From: Druceiella hillmani
Taxonomy: Eukaryota; Arthropoda; Insecta; Lepidoptera; Hepialidae
NCBI GenBank assembly: GCA_039881145.1
Contig: JAYKKI010000027.1
Location: 18,115,001 to 18,179,000 of the forward strand
DNA: 64,000 bases
Direction: 5' to 3'
Within the stretch, counting starts at the first letter, position 1. Each line of letters opens with the position of its first letter. The notes under the pieces were generated by a model. That model saw only the letters and a list, made by a program, of their open reading frames with translations. It had not been told where the DNA came from and searched no databases. Both the position numbers and the translations under genes were made by a program. Below are positions 13,385-25,095 of this stretch, piece by piece.

Positions 13385-14245
13385 CAATCCAATGTTCCCA
13401 TTAATCAACGAAACGGTTAGACCGATTTATAAACGGTTTTCTATAAAATGTTTGTGATTCATTGGAAATGATTCTTAGATAGTTGTTATTGTGATTATTT
13501 ACCAGAGGGCGCCGAGATGAACATTTTGTTGCAAACGAATGTTCCCATCTATCTCCAAAACTGTTTTACCGAGTTAGATGCGGTTTTCTGCAAAATATTT
13601 GGGATTAATCGGTGATGATTTTCAAGTACGTGTTATGGTAATTACTTACCAGGAAGCGTCGCAATAAACTTTCTGTTGCAAACGAATATTCTCATTTATT
13701 TCCAAAATGGTTTAACCGATTTAGATACGGTTTTCTGCAACTTATTTAGTATTAATTGGCGATGGTTCTCAGATATGTGTTACGGCGTTAACTCACCAAA
13801 AGGCGCCGCAACATTTTGTTGGAAACGAATGTTCCCATTTATGTCCAAATGGTTTGACCGATTTAGATACAGCTTTCTGCAAAATACTTGGGACTAATCG
13901 GTAATGGTTCTCAGATAGGTGTTATGGTGTTAGATCACCAGGAGACGCTGCAATATTTTCTTGCAACTGAATATTTCCATTTATCTCCAAAATGGTTGGA
14001 CCGATTTATACAACATTTTCTGCAAAATTTTTGCTACTAATCGGTGATAGTTCTTAGATATGTATCATGGCATTAGCTTGCCAGAGAGCGCTGCGCCATT
14101 TTGCTACAAACCAATGCTCCAATTTTTCTCCAAAACCGTTTGACCGATTTAGATACTGTTTTTCCTAAAAAGTTTGTAATTTAACGGCGAAGGCTACTAG
14201 TTAGGTGTTGTGTTGTTAACTCGTCAGGGGGCGTAGCAATACACA
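13385..14245 (-). repeat. Six-unit minisatellite of ~143 bp beside the Helitron remnant
   Basis: The anchor GATTTAGATAC or close variants recurs at 13424, 13571, 13718, 13860, 14003 and 14146, giving periods of 147, 147, 142, 143 and 143. Each unit also keeps a version of TTTTCTGCAAAATATTTGGG, GGTTCTCAGATATGTGTTA, CACCAGAGGGCGCCGCAA and CGAATGTTCCCATTTATC. Units are diverged, with substitutions and small gaps. The array is more G+C rich and CpG rich than its surroundings. It lies on the 3' side of the helicase fragment, so it may be the Helitron's own 3' array. Confidence 0.85.
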
Positions 14246-14262
14246 TTTTTTATTGATCTAGA

Positions 14263-14427
14263 TTAACTACTTTGTGGGCTTTCTTTGACTTCCTCGATGT
14301 TTGATCCACGGAACATGTTTCTCAAGCGCTCTATTTCTTCCAATGTTATGATATTGTGTGGATTGTCAAATATTACTACGTAATCTAAAGATTTTACTCT
14401 ACTAAGAGCTACATAAACTTGCCCTTA
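14263..14427 (-). pseudogene. Helitron PIF1-family helicase, C-terminal fragment
   Basis: The minus strand reads GQVYVALSRVKSLDYVVIFD, then NPHNIITLEEIERLRNMF, and ends at TAA 14263-14265. GQxYVALSRV is the conserved last helicase motif of PIF1 enzymes and of Helitron Rep/Hel proteins. Just upstream of GQ there is a TAA (14425-14427), and the rest of the protein is absent or decayed beyond recognition. Helitrons are rolling-circle transposons. A host PIF1 pseudogene is possible but less likely, given the repeat array directly downstream. Confidence 0.8.
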
Positions 14428-16624
14428 AGCTAATGTTTTTAGAAGCTTAGTTATTAAGACTAATAAAAAAATTAAAATGTTGATTAAGCCCACGACAGAT
14501 GAAAACGTTTTAATTGAAAAAGTATAAAATAAAAAGCAAAATTAAAAAAACCCATGACATATGTAGTCGTTGTAATTGAAAAACGATTACATATTTTTTT
14601 TAAAGCTCCCCGACTAAAAGAAAGTAAGAACCTATTACTATAATTACGGACCCAAAAAAATCCGTCGGGGCTGCCATGCCCAGCCTATACCTAAAATTTT
14701 GCAGTTTTATCAGTTCGTGGATAATTGAAATTCTCTTAGGTGCTCAAATATCTTTTCTATGCTGCTACAATGTAATTGATGTTGAGAATGGAAAATGCAA
14801 TGTCAGCTTCAACGGATTTTCTTGGGTTTGTATTTATATTAATAGCTTCTTACTTTCTTTTCGTCGGGGGTTTACAAAAAAATTATAAATTATATCGTCA
14901 GGTAGGTAGGCATTTGTTGTTAAACTAATGCAATATAGATAAATTTTTGAGAATATTAAATTCGTATATCATCTGACGAATGAACCAGATACGATGATAA
15001 TAAATAAATATTACTTCCATCTAATCCCTGGATCCTATTAAAATCAGTATCGAAATAAGGTCAGTCCTTTTAACATGACACGTATACAATGAAAACACAA
15101 ATGGACAGATTAACCAAAATTCCCAAAACAATATTTTTGCATTCTATTATTTTTATTATGTCGCCTGAATACTTTCTTCATATATATACTCAATATACGG
15201 AGAGGAGAATTCTACAGTTTTATTCTAAATGCGAATTATAAGTAAGAAGTTTATTACAAACATTTTAATTGAGTCTATAATCGACAACAAATCAGATTAA
15301 TAAAGAACATTGACTATCAAATTTATCACCTGCAGGATCGCTTTGGTATGAATTTTTCCCATTTTTCAAAAATTATGTTATATCATGGTTTTTTTTCACA
15401 TTCTGTATGTTAATTGAAAATTTTATAACATAATATTTATAATTATATCTGTAAAATTTATGATTTTTTCGAAACGCAATGTTCTTTATTTCGAATAAAA
15501 TAAATAATTATGCCATAATGTTAATATTGGAAGTCAGACGTTCCTTAAATATCAACTAGCTTATAAAATAAAATCATACCCGTAATAATATTGCAGAATA
15601 AAATATATAAATGTAAATATAAGTTTAAAAAAAAAATTCACGTCATTGAAATTCAAACGAATAGAAATTTACCATCTAAGGATAATAATAGATAAAACCG
15701 GAGAAAAAAAGAAATAACAATTTTATGTTTGGTAGTTAATAATAACGCCGCTATATTTATAATTCACAATAACTATTTTCTATGTTAAACCGTAATTCAT
15801 TCGATTCAGTTAATACAAATATGACACATTTATTATATTCCAAATATATTCCAAAATACACTCAAATATCGGTACTAAATTGATTCGAATCTTAAATTCG
15901 AATTCTAACTTTATTTTGTCTCCCCGATTTGTTTATATATTTACAGATATACATAAGCCTTATTATAATTTAAGTTATCAAAAAAAATATTAAGCTTATT
16001 ACTACTTATACTATATATTACTTATACTAGTCTGATAAGTATAAGTGGACTCCGTTTGATAAAAAATATATATGATTTTGTAAGAATATAATTGTGAATA
16101 TCTCTAAAAGTCTAACATCTAGGATCAAGGTTAAATTCTTAGCTCTCCAACAAAACCTAGACTTCTAAAATTTATTTTTTCATGATTTTGAGTTCAATAA
16201 GTTTGAAATTTAAAAGAAAATGGAACATTTTCTTACATATTTTCAGTATAACACTGAAAATTTACTACGAAAAATTAAGAAAAAATTATTTTTAAGCCCT
16301 TTCAAACGATACCCTACAGTAAATATGGACACTATCCCCTCCTATCCTCTCCTCACTCACAACCACGTGAAAAATTCCATAAAGGCTTCATTTTTACTTT
16401 TGCAACACGGAAATCTAGAAAAGATTTTTCTTATATCTTGAGATTTTGTATATTAGGCAGAAACTTATTACCAATAAAAACCAAAACTTCAGCAGATGCC
16501 CTTTTGTTCCATTCATTCGAATATTTGAATCCTCAACCGAAAAAAAGTATCGCTTTTCTTTTGATACCGATAATCCCATCTCCATCCCATTTCTATATCA
16601 ATGTCTCCCCCAATAATTCTGTGT
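14428..16624. other. Unassigned, possibly decayed Helitron near its left side
   Basis: An imperfect repeat of CCCACGACAGATGAAAACG and CCCATGACATATGTAGTCG, each followed by TTGTAATTGAAAA-like sequence, lies at 14488-14590. A G+C-richer patch at 14640-14880 (CCGTCGGGGCTGCCATGCCC) could be transposon-derived. The rest is A/T-rich and featureless. Confidence 0.5.
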
Positions 16625-16860
16625 AAATGTCGCTTTCAAAGCTTCAATTACTTGGCCAAATGCACAAAAAAACGTTTTAAGGATAAACCAACATCGAAAT
16701 CATTCCTGCTGAAAGTCGCGCACCCGTAGTGATATTAGATCCTCCCTAAATGATTGCTATGTCATTTCTGTTTCCTTTTTCTTTTCCAAACGAAAAAGGA
16801 CAATGTGGATTATGTGACATTACAAGTTTCTAAATATAAATTTATTTGTTCGGTTTGTAG
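16625..16860 (+). repeat. Dispersed repeat R1, copy 3
   Basis: TGTCGCTTTCAAAGCTTCAA, GCGCACCCGTAGTGATATTA, GATCCTCCCTAAATGATTGC and TTTCTTTTCCAAACG align with the R1 middle section. A preceding block with TATCCTCTCC-type pyrimidine runs (16320-16620) is only loosely related to the other upstream modules. Confidence 0.65.
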
Positions 16861-17387
16861 ATCGCTCGTTTGTTTCGAAATTTTATCTTATTTGTTACGA
16901 CAGCAGTAAATTATTACAATTGTATTTTTTTATTCTTTTAAAATTCAACGAGAAAAGACAAAGTCGAAAAATATCGTGGTACTTCCTATATTTTCCTTAA
17001 ATGTTTTCAAAGCTTAAAATCAATAAAAACAGATTTATCTCTTTTATAATAAAACGAGTCAAATACGCGCCGAAACGGATACAGACGTTCTATAATTGTA
17101 CATGAGTATTAAATTGTTGTTTTGAGTATTAAACTTTACTTGAAAATTGATGTAAGTTCTAGTACCTATAGTCTTTTGGATTTTTCCAACACATGGTTGA
17201 AAAATTAGAGGACGAAGGTTACACATATGGCTTTTGAGTTAAGCAAATAACATTGACTTGCCTCAGGTGCAATGGTTTTTATCTATGGTCAGCGTCTATT
17301 ACTATATACCTCTTTTTAATTTTTCCTGTCAGGTTGTAGATACAAACATATAGCTTAATATTTTTTGAAAAATTAAATTACGTTTTG

Positions 17388-17390
<3 letters not shown>

Positions 17391-17455
<65 letters not shown>

Positions 17456-17505
17456 GTGTGTGTGTGTGTGCGTTTGTGTTTGTATGCATACACACACTCA
17501 CACAT
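17391..17505. repeat. (TA)n-(TG)n compound microsatellite
   Basis: TA repeats to about 17455, then TG repeats, then a short CACACAC tract in the opposite sense. Confidence 0.95.
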
Positions 17506-19282
17506 GTAGCATTAAATGTTTATTGTATTAGAATTTATGTTTTATAACAGATCTCAAAAAAAAAATCAATGTTCTTTGGTTCCATTAGCATTTTATATCG
17601 AACAACCTGATTGAAATTCAAAAAAGCAAAAGCTTACCTCATTAATTTATTATTTATTTATACATTTGCTAAATAAATACACTTTCATTACAATACAGAA
17701 ACTTGTTATTCATTTCATTGCTAGGAATAAAACTATTAACGAGAAAGTAAGGAAATATTTTTTAATAAATTTAATATCAAAGTAAATTTTATTTTTATCC
17801 TGATAAATAAATTTCGTAAAGGGCGTAATCAGACGTAAATACACCGTGATTTTTATAAATACTATAAAATCTGGGATAATATGTGGTATTTTGGTCACGC
17901 TCTATTACCTCTATGATTTTCAAGATTTTTGATTTAGTAGTTCTGGGATAGTTTGCGGGTTTTCCACTTTTTTGCACTTTTCGGTGCCTATCTTTGAAGG
18001 TCGTGATTGTGAACCGATTGAAATGAAACCAAGCCTAAATGTTAGCCTAAGCTAAACTAAATACATCACTTAAAACTGCATCCAAAGCGATTGAGATTAG
18101 CCTGTATAACGAAGGTGTGCACAGATAAACAAACAGAGAAAAATTCTAAAAACTGTAGGGCATCTTTCGTAGATAGAACATAGTTTTATTTAAAAACTAT
18201 TCCAGGTACGGACTCATTTTTTATACTGTTATATTATAGATATAAATGACATTGTATCATAAATTGTTTTCTGTACTTTCAATATAACCCAATAATTTTA
18301 TTTTCATTTCATAAGGAGTTTTGTTATGAAACCGAGTATACGGTAAAATAATTTTAATCTCGAAAAGAAAATTTCAAAAACTTAAGCTCAAATTTGATCG
18401 TAATTTCTAGAACTTTTTAGCGTAAATATTGTGTATTTTTCGATATTTGCTTGCGCTTAGTTTTTAAAGAAATTAAAAAAAAAATAACTCGGTTAGATAC
18501 GAAGAAATTCAAAACAACTTTAATATCTTGGAAAAGGGACCATATCTCATATTTAGGGTTAAATGGAAAAAGTGATATTCCTATTTTTCTTGAATGAAGC
18601 TATTTCATTATGGTTGAAATTAATTTTGTTTACATTAAAAAGATTATAAAAATGTCAACGGCATGAAAATTTCACCATAAAAAATTCTACTCCAGAATAT
18701 TCATACGTTTAAAATCAATGATAAACCGACTCCTTTTTCATAGAAAGAGAGTCGGTTTATCAATGATTATATGACTCACTGATTGATTCTGTAACAACAA
18801 AAATTTTGCTTGTTGGTATATTTAAAGGAATATGAACTTAATATTATTCATACTCTTTTAAGAATTGATCCTAATATTATGGTTGTATGAAGAGCATTTA
18901 AACAATTTAAAATCTTTATATCACTACTCTCTAATATGTCTTCTTTAAATGGGCTTGTATTATATTCATTTATGCATAGATGCGATTTAATCTAAGCATT
19001 AAAACATTTTCTATCGAAAGTTCAACCGAACGTTCTCATTTTCTGTTTTTCTTCCGCACCTTAAATCGGAAATATGCTTTACATTTTTCAAGTTTTAAAA
19101 CCTATAATTGATCCAAACATTATTCATTCATATATGTATTTACTGAAAATATTTCGAGTATCATTTACAAAGCTTCCATTCTCGATAAGAAAAATTAAAA
19201 ACAACATAAGACAACGTAATCATTTTATTTATTATTTGCTTGTTTTCTCTGTTTAAGTTTTCAACAAAAATACCATTTCTCG
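17506..19282. other. Unassigned A/T-rich DNA
   Basis: Apart from the hairpin at 18719-18762 and a short R1-like piece near 19155-19200 (CATTTACAAAGCTTCCATTC), nothing was recognised. Confidence 0.55.
18719..18762. repeat. Perfect hairpin, 14 bp arms
   Basis: TGATAAACCGACTC (18719-18732) and its complement (18749-18762) around a 16 bp loop. Confidence 0.85.
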
Positions 19283-19294
19283 TTTTGCAAATTT

Positions 19295-19486
19295 ATTTAT
19301 TTATTTATCTACTTTCGATGTACCTAATTGACACATATGGCGGATCTATTGCTACAAGAGCGATCCAGCCCCGCTCGTTGGATCCAGCCCCGCTCGTTGA
19401 GCTGCCGGGAATCGAGCCCAACCCAACACACCACCAATCCAATACACCACAGCGACGAAAATTCATATTTAAGCTTTTTTTGTAAA
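19295..19486 (-). mobile_element. tRNA-derived SINE with (AAAT)n tail
   Basis: A 192 bp insertion flanked by the 12 bp direct repeat TTTTGCAAATTT (19283-19294 and 19487-19498). On the minus strand an A-box-like TGTGGTGTATTGG precedes a B-box-like GGCTCGATTCCC, and the element ends in an (AAAT)n tail (19295-19308 on plus). The 19 bp unit GATCCAGCCCCGCTCGTTG is exactly duplicated in tandem (19362-19380, 19381-19399). Confidence 0.8.
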
Positions 19487-19699
19487 TTTTGCAAATTTTA
19501 AAAAATGTAGTTGACAAGTGTTTGACCAAATTATTTCGTGATGTACTAATTGCATAAAAAAACTCATATTGATACGAATAATGCTTACAAATATTTACAA
19601 TCGATCCATATAAGCTGGTTCACGTATTCTTTTTTTTTTTAATTTAGTCCCTGTCAGTGAATATACATTACATAACGTGACTGTACGCGTTATATAATG

Positions 19700-19800
19700 T
19701 ATGTTTTTCGGAGCTTTCATAAGCTCTACTCCTTCCTGTTCACTCGAAGCTCGCGTGCAGTTAATCGAGCAATTGTGCGCAAAGCGTTGAAAGTTCTTAC
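19700..19800 (+). repeat. Dispersed repeat R2, copy 1
   Basis: GAGCTTTCATAAGCTCTACT, CTGTTCACTCGAAGCTCGCG and TGCAGTTAATCGAGCAATTG. Related copies lie at 36130-36220 and 38870-38945, all on the same strand. Confidence 0.65.
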
Positions 19801-21527
19801 CTAAAATTTCAAAGTATGCACGCAAATGTTTCCTCCCTGTTGGAATGGAGTTGTTACATTTATTACATGTCTGGTATTGTTTTTATTTTACTTGACTCTT
19901 CACTGTGAGCTATTTATTTTTATAAAGTATTAAAAACATCGTTTATCGATTATTACTTTCTAACTATCCCACCAATTCTGCGTGAGACACTTCTCTTTAT
20001 ATGTATATGTCAAATTTATATCAGTAAAAATATTTATTTTTCTTGGATCAAGTATTCAAAGTTAATTTGCGATATTCTCTATAAGATTTTTCATTTCGCA
20101 TCATATTCAAAATTTTTCAAAAATATGTTTGTTTCACATATAATCATGTATAAGCCGACCTCCTTATAATATTTTATCACAATTTTATTTAAACCAAATG
20201 AACTATGGATACTATAAAATTTATAAAGGCAGAAATACAGGAAGGTGAAGCGTAACTAAAAGGACACCGTCTTTATCACTTGGCCATGGAATCGCAAAAA
20301 TGAAATAATTATTTTTAATATTGAGAAATATATACCAAGCAGAAACCTAATTTTATAATTCTCTTCATACTCAAGGAACTAGTGAAATGTATTCGAATAT
20401 TTATTATAATACTTGGAAATTGAAGCAAATTATTACATTGTGATCAAACCAAATATTTATAAAAAAAATCACGTCAGTACAAACGGTTGCCAAGAAAAAA
20501 ATTCAATAGAATAACGTAGAGGCAATATTTTCCTTCTAATTATATCATCAAAAATGAAATTCTACAAATATGTCTTTGTTTATAGATATATATCATTTAC
20601 ACTTATATCAATAAACAAAGACATATATGTGCAACTTTACATGTTTTTATTATTCGTTTAAGTAACGTAAAGATACTTAAACGAATAATATAAATAAATA
20701 AAACTCTGAAGCCTAAATCTGGAAGCGCGGACTCTTTATATTTAAAAGGAAATTTGTTATTAATATATTCATTATTTGGGATTAAGTTATCGAAATGAGG
20801 ACTACCTGTTAATTATATTTTCATATATCACTAGTTCAAGGACAAATTTTTATTTTTAAACTCTTCAAATAATAGAATAGGCTTATTTTCATTTAAATAT
20901 GAAATGCATAGAATCGATTTACAAATCATATACTTCTTTTCAAAATGAACTTGACTCTAATTTTTATACAATTTTGAAGAAGCCAATTAATAATTTTACG
21001 ATTACAACATAATGCCACAGCTCTACTCCTGTTCGGTTAATTTCGTCACTTATTTTTTGACCATGCCTGAACCAATTTATATCGTATTATGCGATGACGT
21101 TTCTCTTTACAAAATTCTTTAGACTTTTAAAAGAGAACATTTTAAAAGTAAAATATAACAAGGTATCAAATCATTACAGAAGCCGATTAATAAAAGTAGT
21201 CTTTTATCATAGTATCTTTCCTATGTATATAAAAGTGAGCACAGATCTCAGGTTTTACATTAGTAACTTTCTTCACATTGATTCGATTACACATTTGTAT
21301 ATGAATCGATTTTAGACTCACTTAAATTACAGTAATCAACACTAGCCTGTATTCATTAACAATTTAAGCGATAAATGTTATTAGTGAAATGACGAATTCT
21401 AAAAAAAAGTCGAAAAATAACATGCCAAAATAAAAGGTTGTTTGGATTTATTAACTATCATTAGCGAGCGTTAACATCAGGGGGTAAGTTTTATAGTAGT
21501 TTAATATTTAACGACTTGGCTTCACCG
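19801..21527. other. Unassigned A/T-rich DNA
   Basis: Contains only the inverted repeats at 20570-20689. Confidence 0.6.
20649..20689. repeat. Perfect hairpin, 16 bp arms
   Basis: ATTATTCGTTTAAGTA and its exact complement around ACGTAAAGA. A second inverted pair (TATGTCTTTGTTTA / TAAACAAAGACATA) lies just upstream at about 20570-20630. Confidence 0.85.
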
Positions 21528-21650
21528 TCAGCATTCGATATGATGTCGAGCGTTCCGGGCGAATATTTATGTGCTTAGTCGCTAATTGTTGGTTTTAAAT
21601 CAGTATTCTATATGATGCCGGGCGTTCCGTTAGAATATTTATGTACTTAG
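21528..21650. repeat. 51 bp direct repeat, period 72
   Basis: 21528-21578 and 21600-21650 share TATGATG, CGTTCCG and GAATATTTATGTNCTTAG, with about eight differences. Confidence 0.85.
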
Positions 21651-22114
21651 TTTAACGACAAGGAATAATAATGATTCTAGCTCTTTTATGAAAATCAATT
21701 AAACATGTATTTATATTTTATAGCTCATCTGTAATATCCATTGATATGCCATTTGATAAGAATAACGTTTTTAGGAATAACTAAATTGAAAATCACTACA
21801 AATGAATAATGTCTTAAAAAAACTTCTTTAATGTTATGGTGGTTTTATAGGATTTTTATTATTACATAATAATTTTGTATACCTGACATGTGTGTGTCAA
21901 TTGGGCGTTAGTAGCATATCAATCGTACTTTTCCGGATTATGAATTATGAATATGAAAAAAAACTTAGCCTATCAACATGTTTTAAGGTCCTTTATTAAG
22001 TATATTTGTAACATTAGTAATTTCCTTCAATTCGTTTTAAACTGAAAACATTTAAAGATTCAAAATTCTGAACCGCACCAACCGCTACTTATAAATCTCT
22101 AGGAAAAAAATCTT

Positions 22115-22494
22115 AAATAATTGTCCTACGGTAAGTAAACTAAATATACGTTTAGTGCAAATTTTACATTATAAATACTTTTTATTTATCAGCCTGGGTA
22201 TAATTTGAATTGTAAACTTATTATTATGAGTTTGAAAATATAAAAAATAACTCATTAATATGCAGTTGAATAATAAGGATGACTATTTCGTCAACGTTTC
22301 TTGTTCCAAGAAAAATATTATGAAATAATTGTCCTACGGTAAGTAAACTAAACATACATTTAGTGTAAATTTCACATAATATATACTTTTTATTTATCAG
22401 CATGGGTATAATTTGAATTGTAAAATTATTATTATGAGTTTGAAAATATAAAAAATAACTCATTAATATGCAATTAAATAATAAGGATGACTAT
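22115..22494. repeat. 172 bp direct repeat, period 208
   Basis: 22115-22286 and 22323-22494 are collinear from AAATAATTGTCCTACGGTAA to AATAAGGATGACTAT, with roughly a dozen substitutions and no long gaps. The 36 bp between is unique. Just downstream, GTAACCAAGGCATAGC also occurs twice (22506 and 22541 region). Confidence 0.9.
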
Positions 22495-23304
22495 ATGGTC
22501 ATCGTAACCAAGGCATAGCGTCAAGGCAAGGCGTTCTTGTAACCAAGGCATAGCCTTATATTACTTCGTAAGGAAATGCCCATAGCAACCAAAAAATAAA
22601 CCTCATCAACTTACAAACAATGCTAAGTGGCGAAATTAGTAACGTTTCGTTTCAGTTGACATTTCGATTCTCGTGTATATTTTTATCCTGAAAACAGTCA
22701 ATAACTACCGGATTGTGTAGTAAGAATATGTTTAAATTACAGTTTGAGAATAATAAAAAAGATTGATCTATTTTACCTTCAGGTCAATAATCATTTCGCA
22801 TATACATTTTTGTTATTCATTGAAATATTTTTTGAATTTTTACTAACTAAATGAATACCGACGGTGTGACCCCGTAAACACGTATTTTCACACATCTTTT
22901 TAAATATTATTTTTTCTTTTCTTTGGCTTTTGAAAATCTTTTCATGAGTACGATACCAGAAAAGCAGGAAACCTTATAAGCAAAATGAATTGGTATTTAT
23001 CCATTTGTCTGTCACTTCAATAACTCAAAAACTTCTATACCCTTAACCTTAAAACTGAAAATATAAGTATAATATGTTCATAGGTATGAGTAATTTAGTT
23101 ATTAAATATGGCCAACGCATATAATTTTGGACAAAGCCTATACATAAAACACACTATTGCTAACACACAGGTTGTGTTTTTAATTATTGAGATCAATATG
23201 TACTATGTTGTAGGTTATTAAAATCATTTTCCAATTTGTCAAACATAAACAATGCAAAAAGGATTTCGCAGACTAAAGAAAACATCAGTATTTTAGTTGG
23301 AATT
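22495..23304. other. Unassigned A/T-rich DNA
   Basis: No gene seen. Confidence 0.6.
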
Positions 23305-23322
23305 TATATATTTATATGTATG

Positions 23323-23359
<37 letters not shown>

Positions 23360-23370
23360 GTGTGTGTGTG

Positions 23371-23436
<66 letters not shown>
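23305..23436. repeat. (TA)n microsatellite with TG interruption
   Basis: About 130 bp of TA repeats split by TGTGTGTGTGTATG near 23360. Frames reading Tyr/Ile alternation are artefacts. Confidence 0.95.
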
Positions 23437-23437
<1 letters not shown>

Positions 23438-24339
23438 CCACTGGTTTTCGTTACAAAACAAAATCGACAAATCCATGTATTTAACCTTCTGAATAATATT
23501 TATCTATACTTTGTGCATCAATCACGAAAAGTCTACTAGATGGAATTTTATGAAATTTAGTGTGGTAATAATTTATACGAAGAGCGACATATGAAAAAAA
23601 ATTCTAATAACATTACTTATTCCGAATTCCACGCGAACGAAGTCATAAGCACAGCTAGTCTGAAATATTTGCAAACAACTCGACATTGACTTATCGGTCT
23701 CTAAAATCAATTTACATTCATTGTGTCAAATGTTTGATTAACTTTTAAAGCAGAGAAGAGCCATTAGAAAGGGACTTATTTTGTAAAGTTTTTTTTTTCT
23801 TTGAACTGTATCGTGACAGTTTTGTCGAAAATTCGCGTTTAATTATGTAACCAATTTTGCACTATGTTAATAAATAAATATTTTTGACGAAAATAATAGA
23901 AAATACGAGAACAGTCTAAACGATTATGGAAATAGGGCCGTAAATATGTATCTGTGTGTAGGGGGGAGAGTATTATAGCATTATAATTTCTTTAAGAAAA
24001 ATTTCATTTTCTTAAATCTGAACCCTTTCGTCACTGATGAAGCATATATTGGTTCTTACATAATTACCTCATCAACGCCGACAACTATAAGTACGCAACC
24101 TCCCAACACAGTCAATAAATTAAAACTGATTGGCACAGAATGAAGTTAAGATAATTAGGCCACCTTAATTTTGGATCTTTCTTGACATATCTGTGTAATA
24201 TTTTATTTATCAGTATGTAAAAAGTCTTTAAATTTTCATAAACAATATAGTGTTTAATAATTTTTTATTTCATATTTCCGTTTTACTTTCCTGGTATTTC
24301 AGTCCCCTATATAAATGTGGCTGATACATGTTACGCGTG
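23437..24339. other. Unassigned A/T-rich DNA
   Basis: No gene or repeat recognised. Confidence 0.6.
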
Positions 24340-24545
24340 AGCTAAAAAGTAAACCTGACATACATTAAAGAGACATCAGTGGATGCTGTTGTATTTTATT
24401 CACCGCCTTTATCTTCAACCGGAAATTGTTATTACGTTTCTTTTGAAGACGACAAGCGTCTTATCAATCCTTTTCCCTTTGTGTTCAAAATTATAGGAGT
24501 ATCGCTTACAAACCTTCAACTTATAGTATAAAATGAAAAGAAGCT
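24340..24545 (+). repeat. R1 copy with its upstream module
   Basis: TTATTCACCGCCTTTATCTT, CAACCGGAAATTGTTATTAC and TTGAAGACGACAAGCGTCTT precede GGAGTATCGCTTACAAACCT. The same order occurs at 32345-32530. It sits about 330 bp upstream of the copia insertion. At 24729-24779, CTTTGTAACATCACTGTGGG is directly repeated. Confidence 0.65.
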
Positions 24546-24878
24546 TTGATATGAAATATCATTACTTCAGTATCTCAAATGAAATGCTATATGTAATGCT
24601 CAAGTTTTCTGTTTGTTTTCTACGTTGCATTTCTGAAAAAAATTACTGTAGCTTTTGCCTTTATATATTATTTTCTTTGCTGGTTTTAAGATACATAGTA
24701 GTATAGGTTTTGAAGCTTTTAAACTTTTATTTGTAACATCACTGTGGGAGGTTTCTTCTTTGTAACATCACTGTGGGAATTTTCTCAACAAAAAAGCTTT
24801 TAAAAACTATTATTTACATGCAACTTATAATTTTCGTACAACAGTATATGCAACTTACAATTTTCCCCTTATAATTTT

Positions 24879-25016
24879 TATAATAATGTTGTATCAAAAT
24901 ATGTAATTAGTGAATAGAAGCGCCATCTCTTATCGTTTTGTAGAAACTGTTTGTCTGTCTATGACAATTTGCTAAAATCAAAGACAGTCTATCGCGATAA
25001 AACGTGTTTTACTAGA
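24879..25016 (+). repeat. 5' LTR of the copia element
   Basis: Direct repeat of 29034-29171. The 3' copy starts with canonical TG (TGTGATAATG), while this copy reads TATAATAATG, two G-to-A differences at the terminus. Internal differences from the 3' copy are A/T in the GAATAGNAGC stretch, C/A in AAAATNAAAG and C/T in ATNGCG. The right border is uncertain by two bases (25014 or 25016). It is very short for an LTR but within the copia range. Confidence 0.9.
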
Positions 25017-25027
25017 GGTTATGGGCG
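25017..25027 (+). promoter_or_regulatory. Primer binding site, initiator tRNA-Met half type
   Basis: GGTTATGGGCG directly follows the 5' LTR. GGTTATGGGC is complementary to the anticodon-loop region of initiator tRNA-Met. Drosophila copia uses this internal half-tRNA priming rather than the tRNA 3' end. The match beyond ten bases is poor. Confidence 0.75.
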
Positions 25028-25095
25028 TACTCTGTGCTAAATTATCAGTTATTTTCGTGAAAATAGATAATTTGTGAAAGTTATATCGCGGAAAC

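Noticed and set aside
19305..19529. 74-codon minus-strand frame containing GSIPGSSTSG-type sequence
   Set aside because: It is a read-through of the SINE head; such peptides are a known artefact of tRNA-derived SINEs.
24040..24090. CTGATGAAG resembling a hammerhead core
   Set aside because: No GAAA partner or pairing stems follow at a suitable distance.
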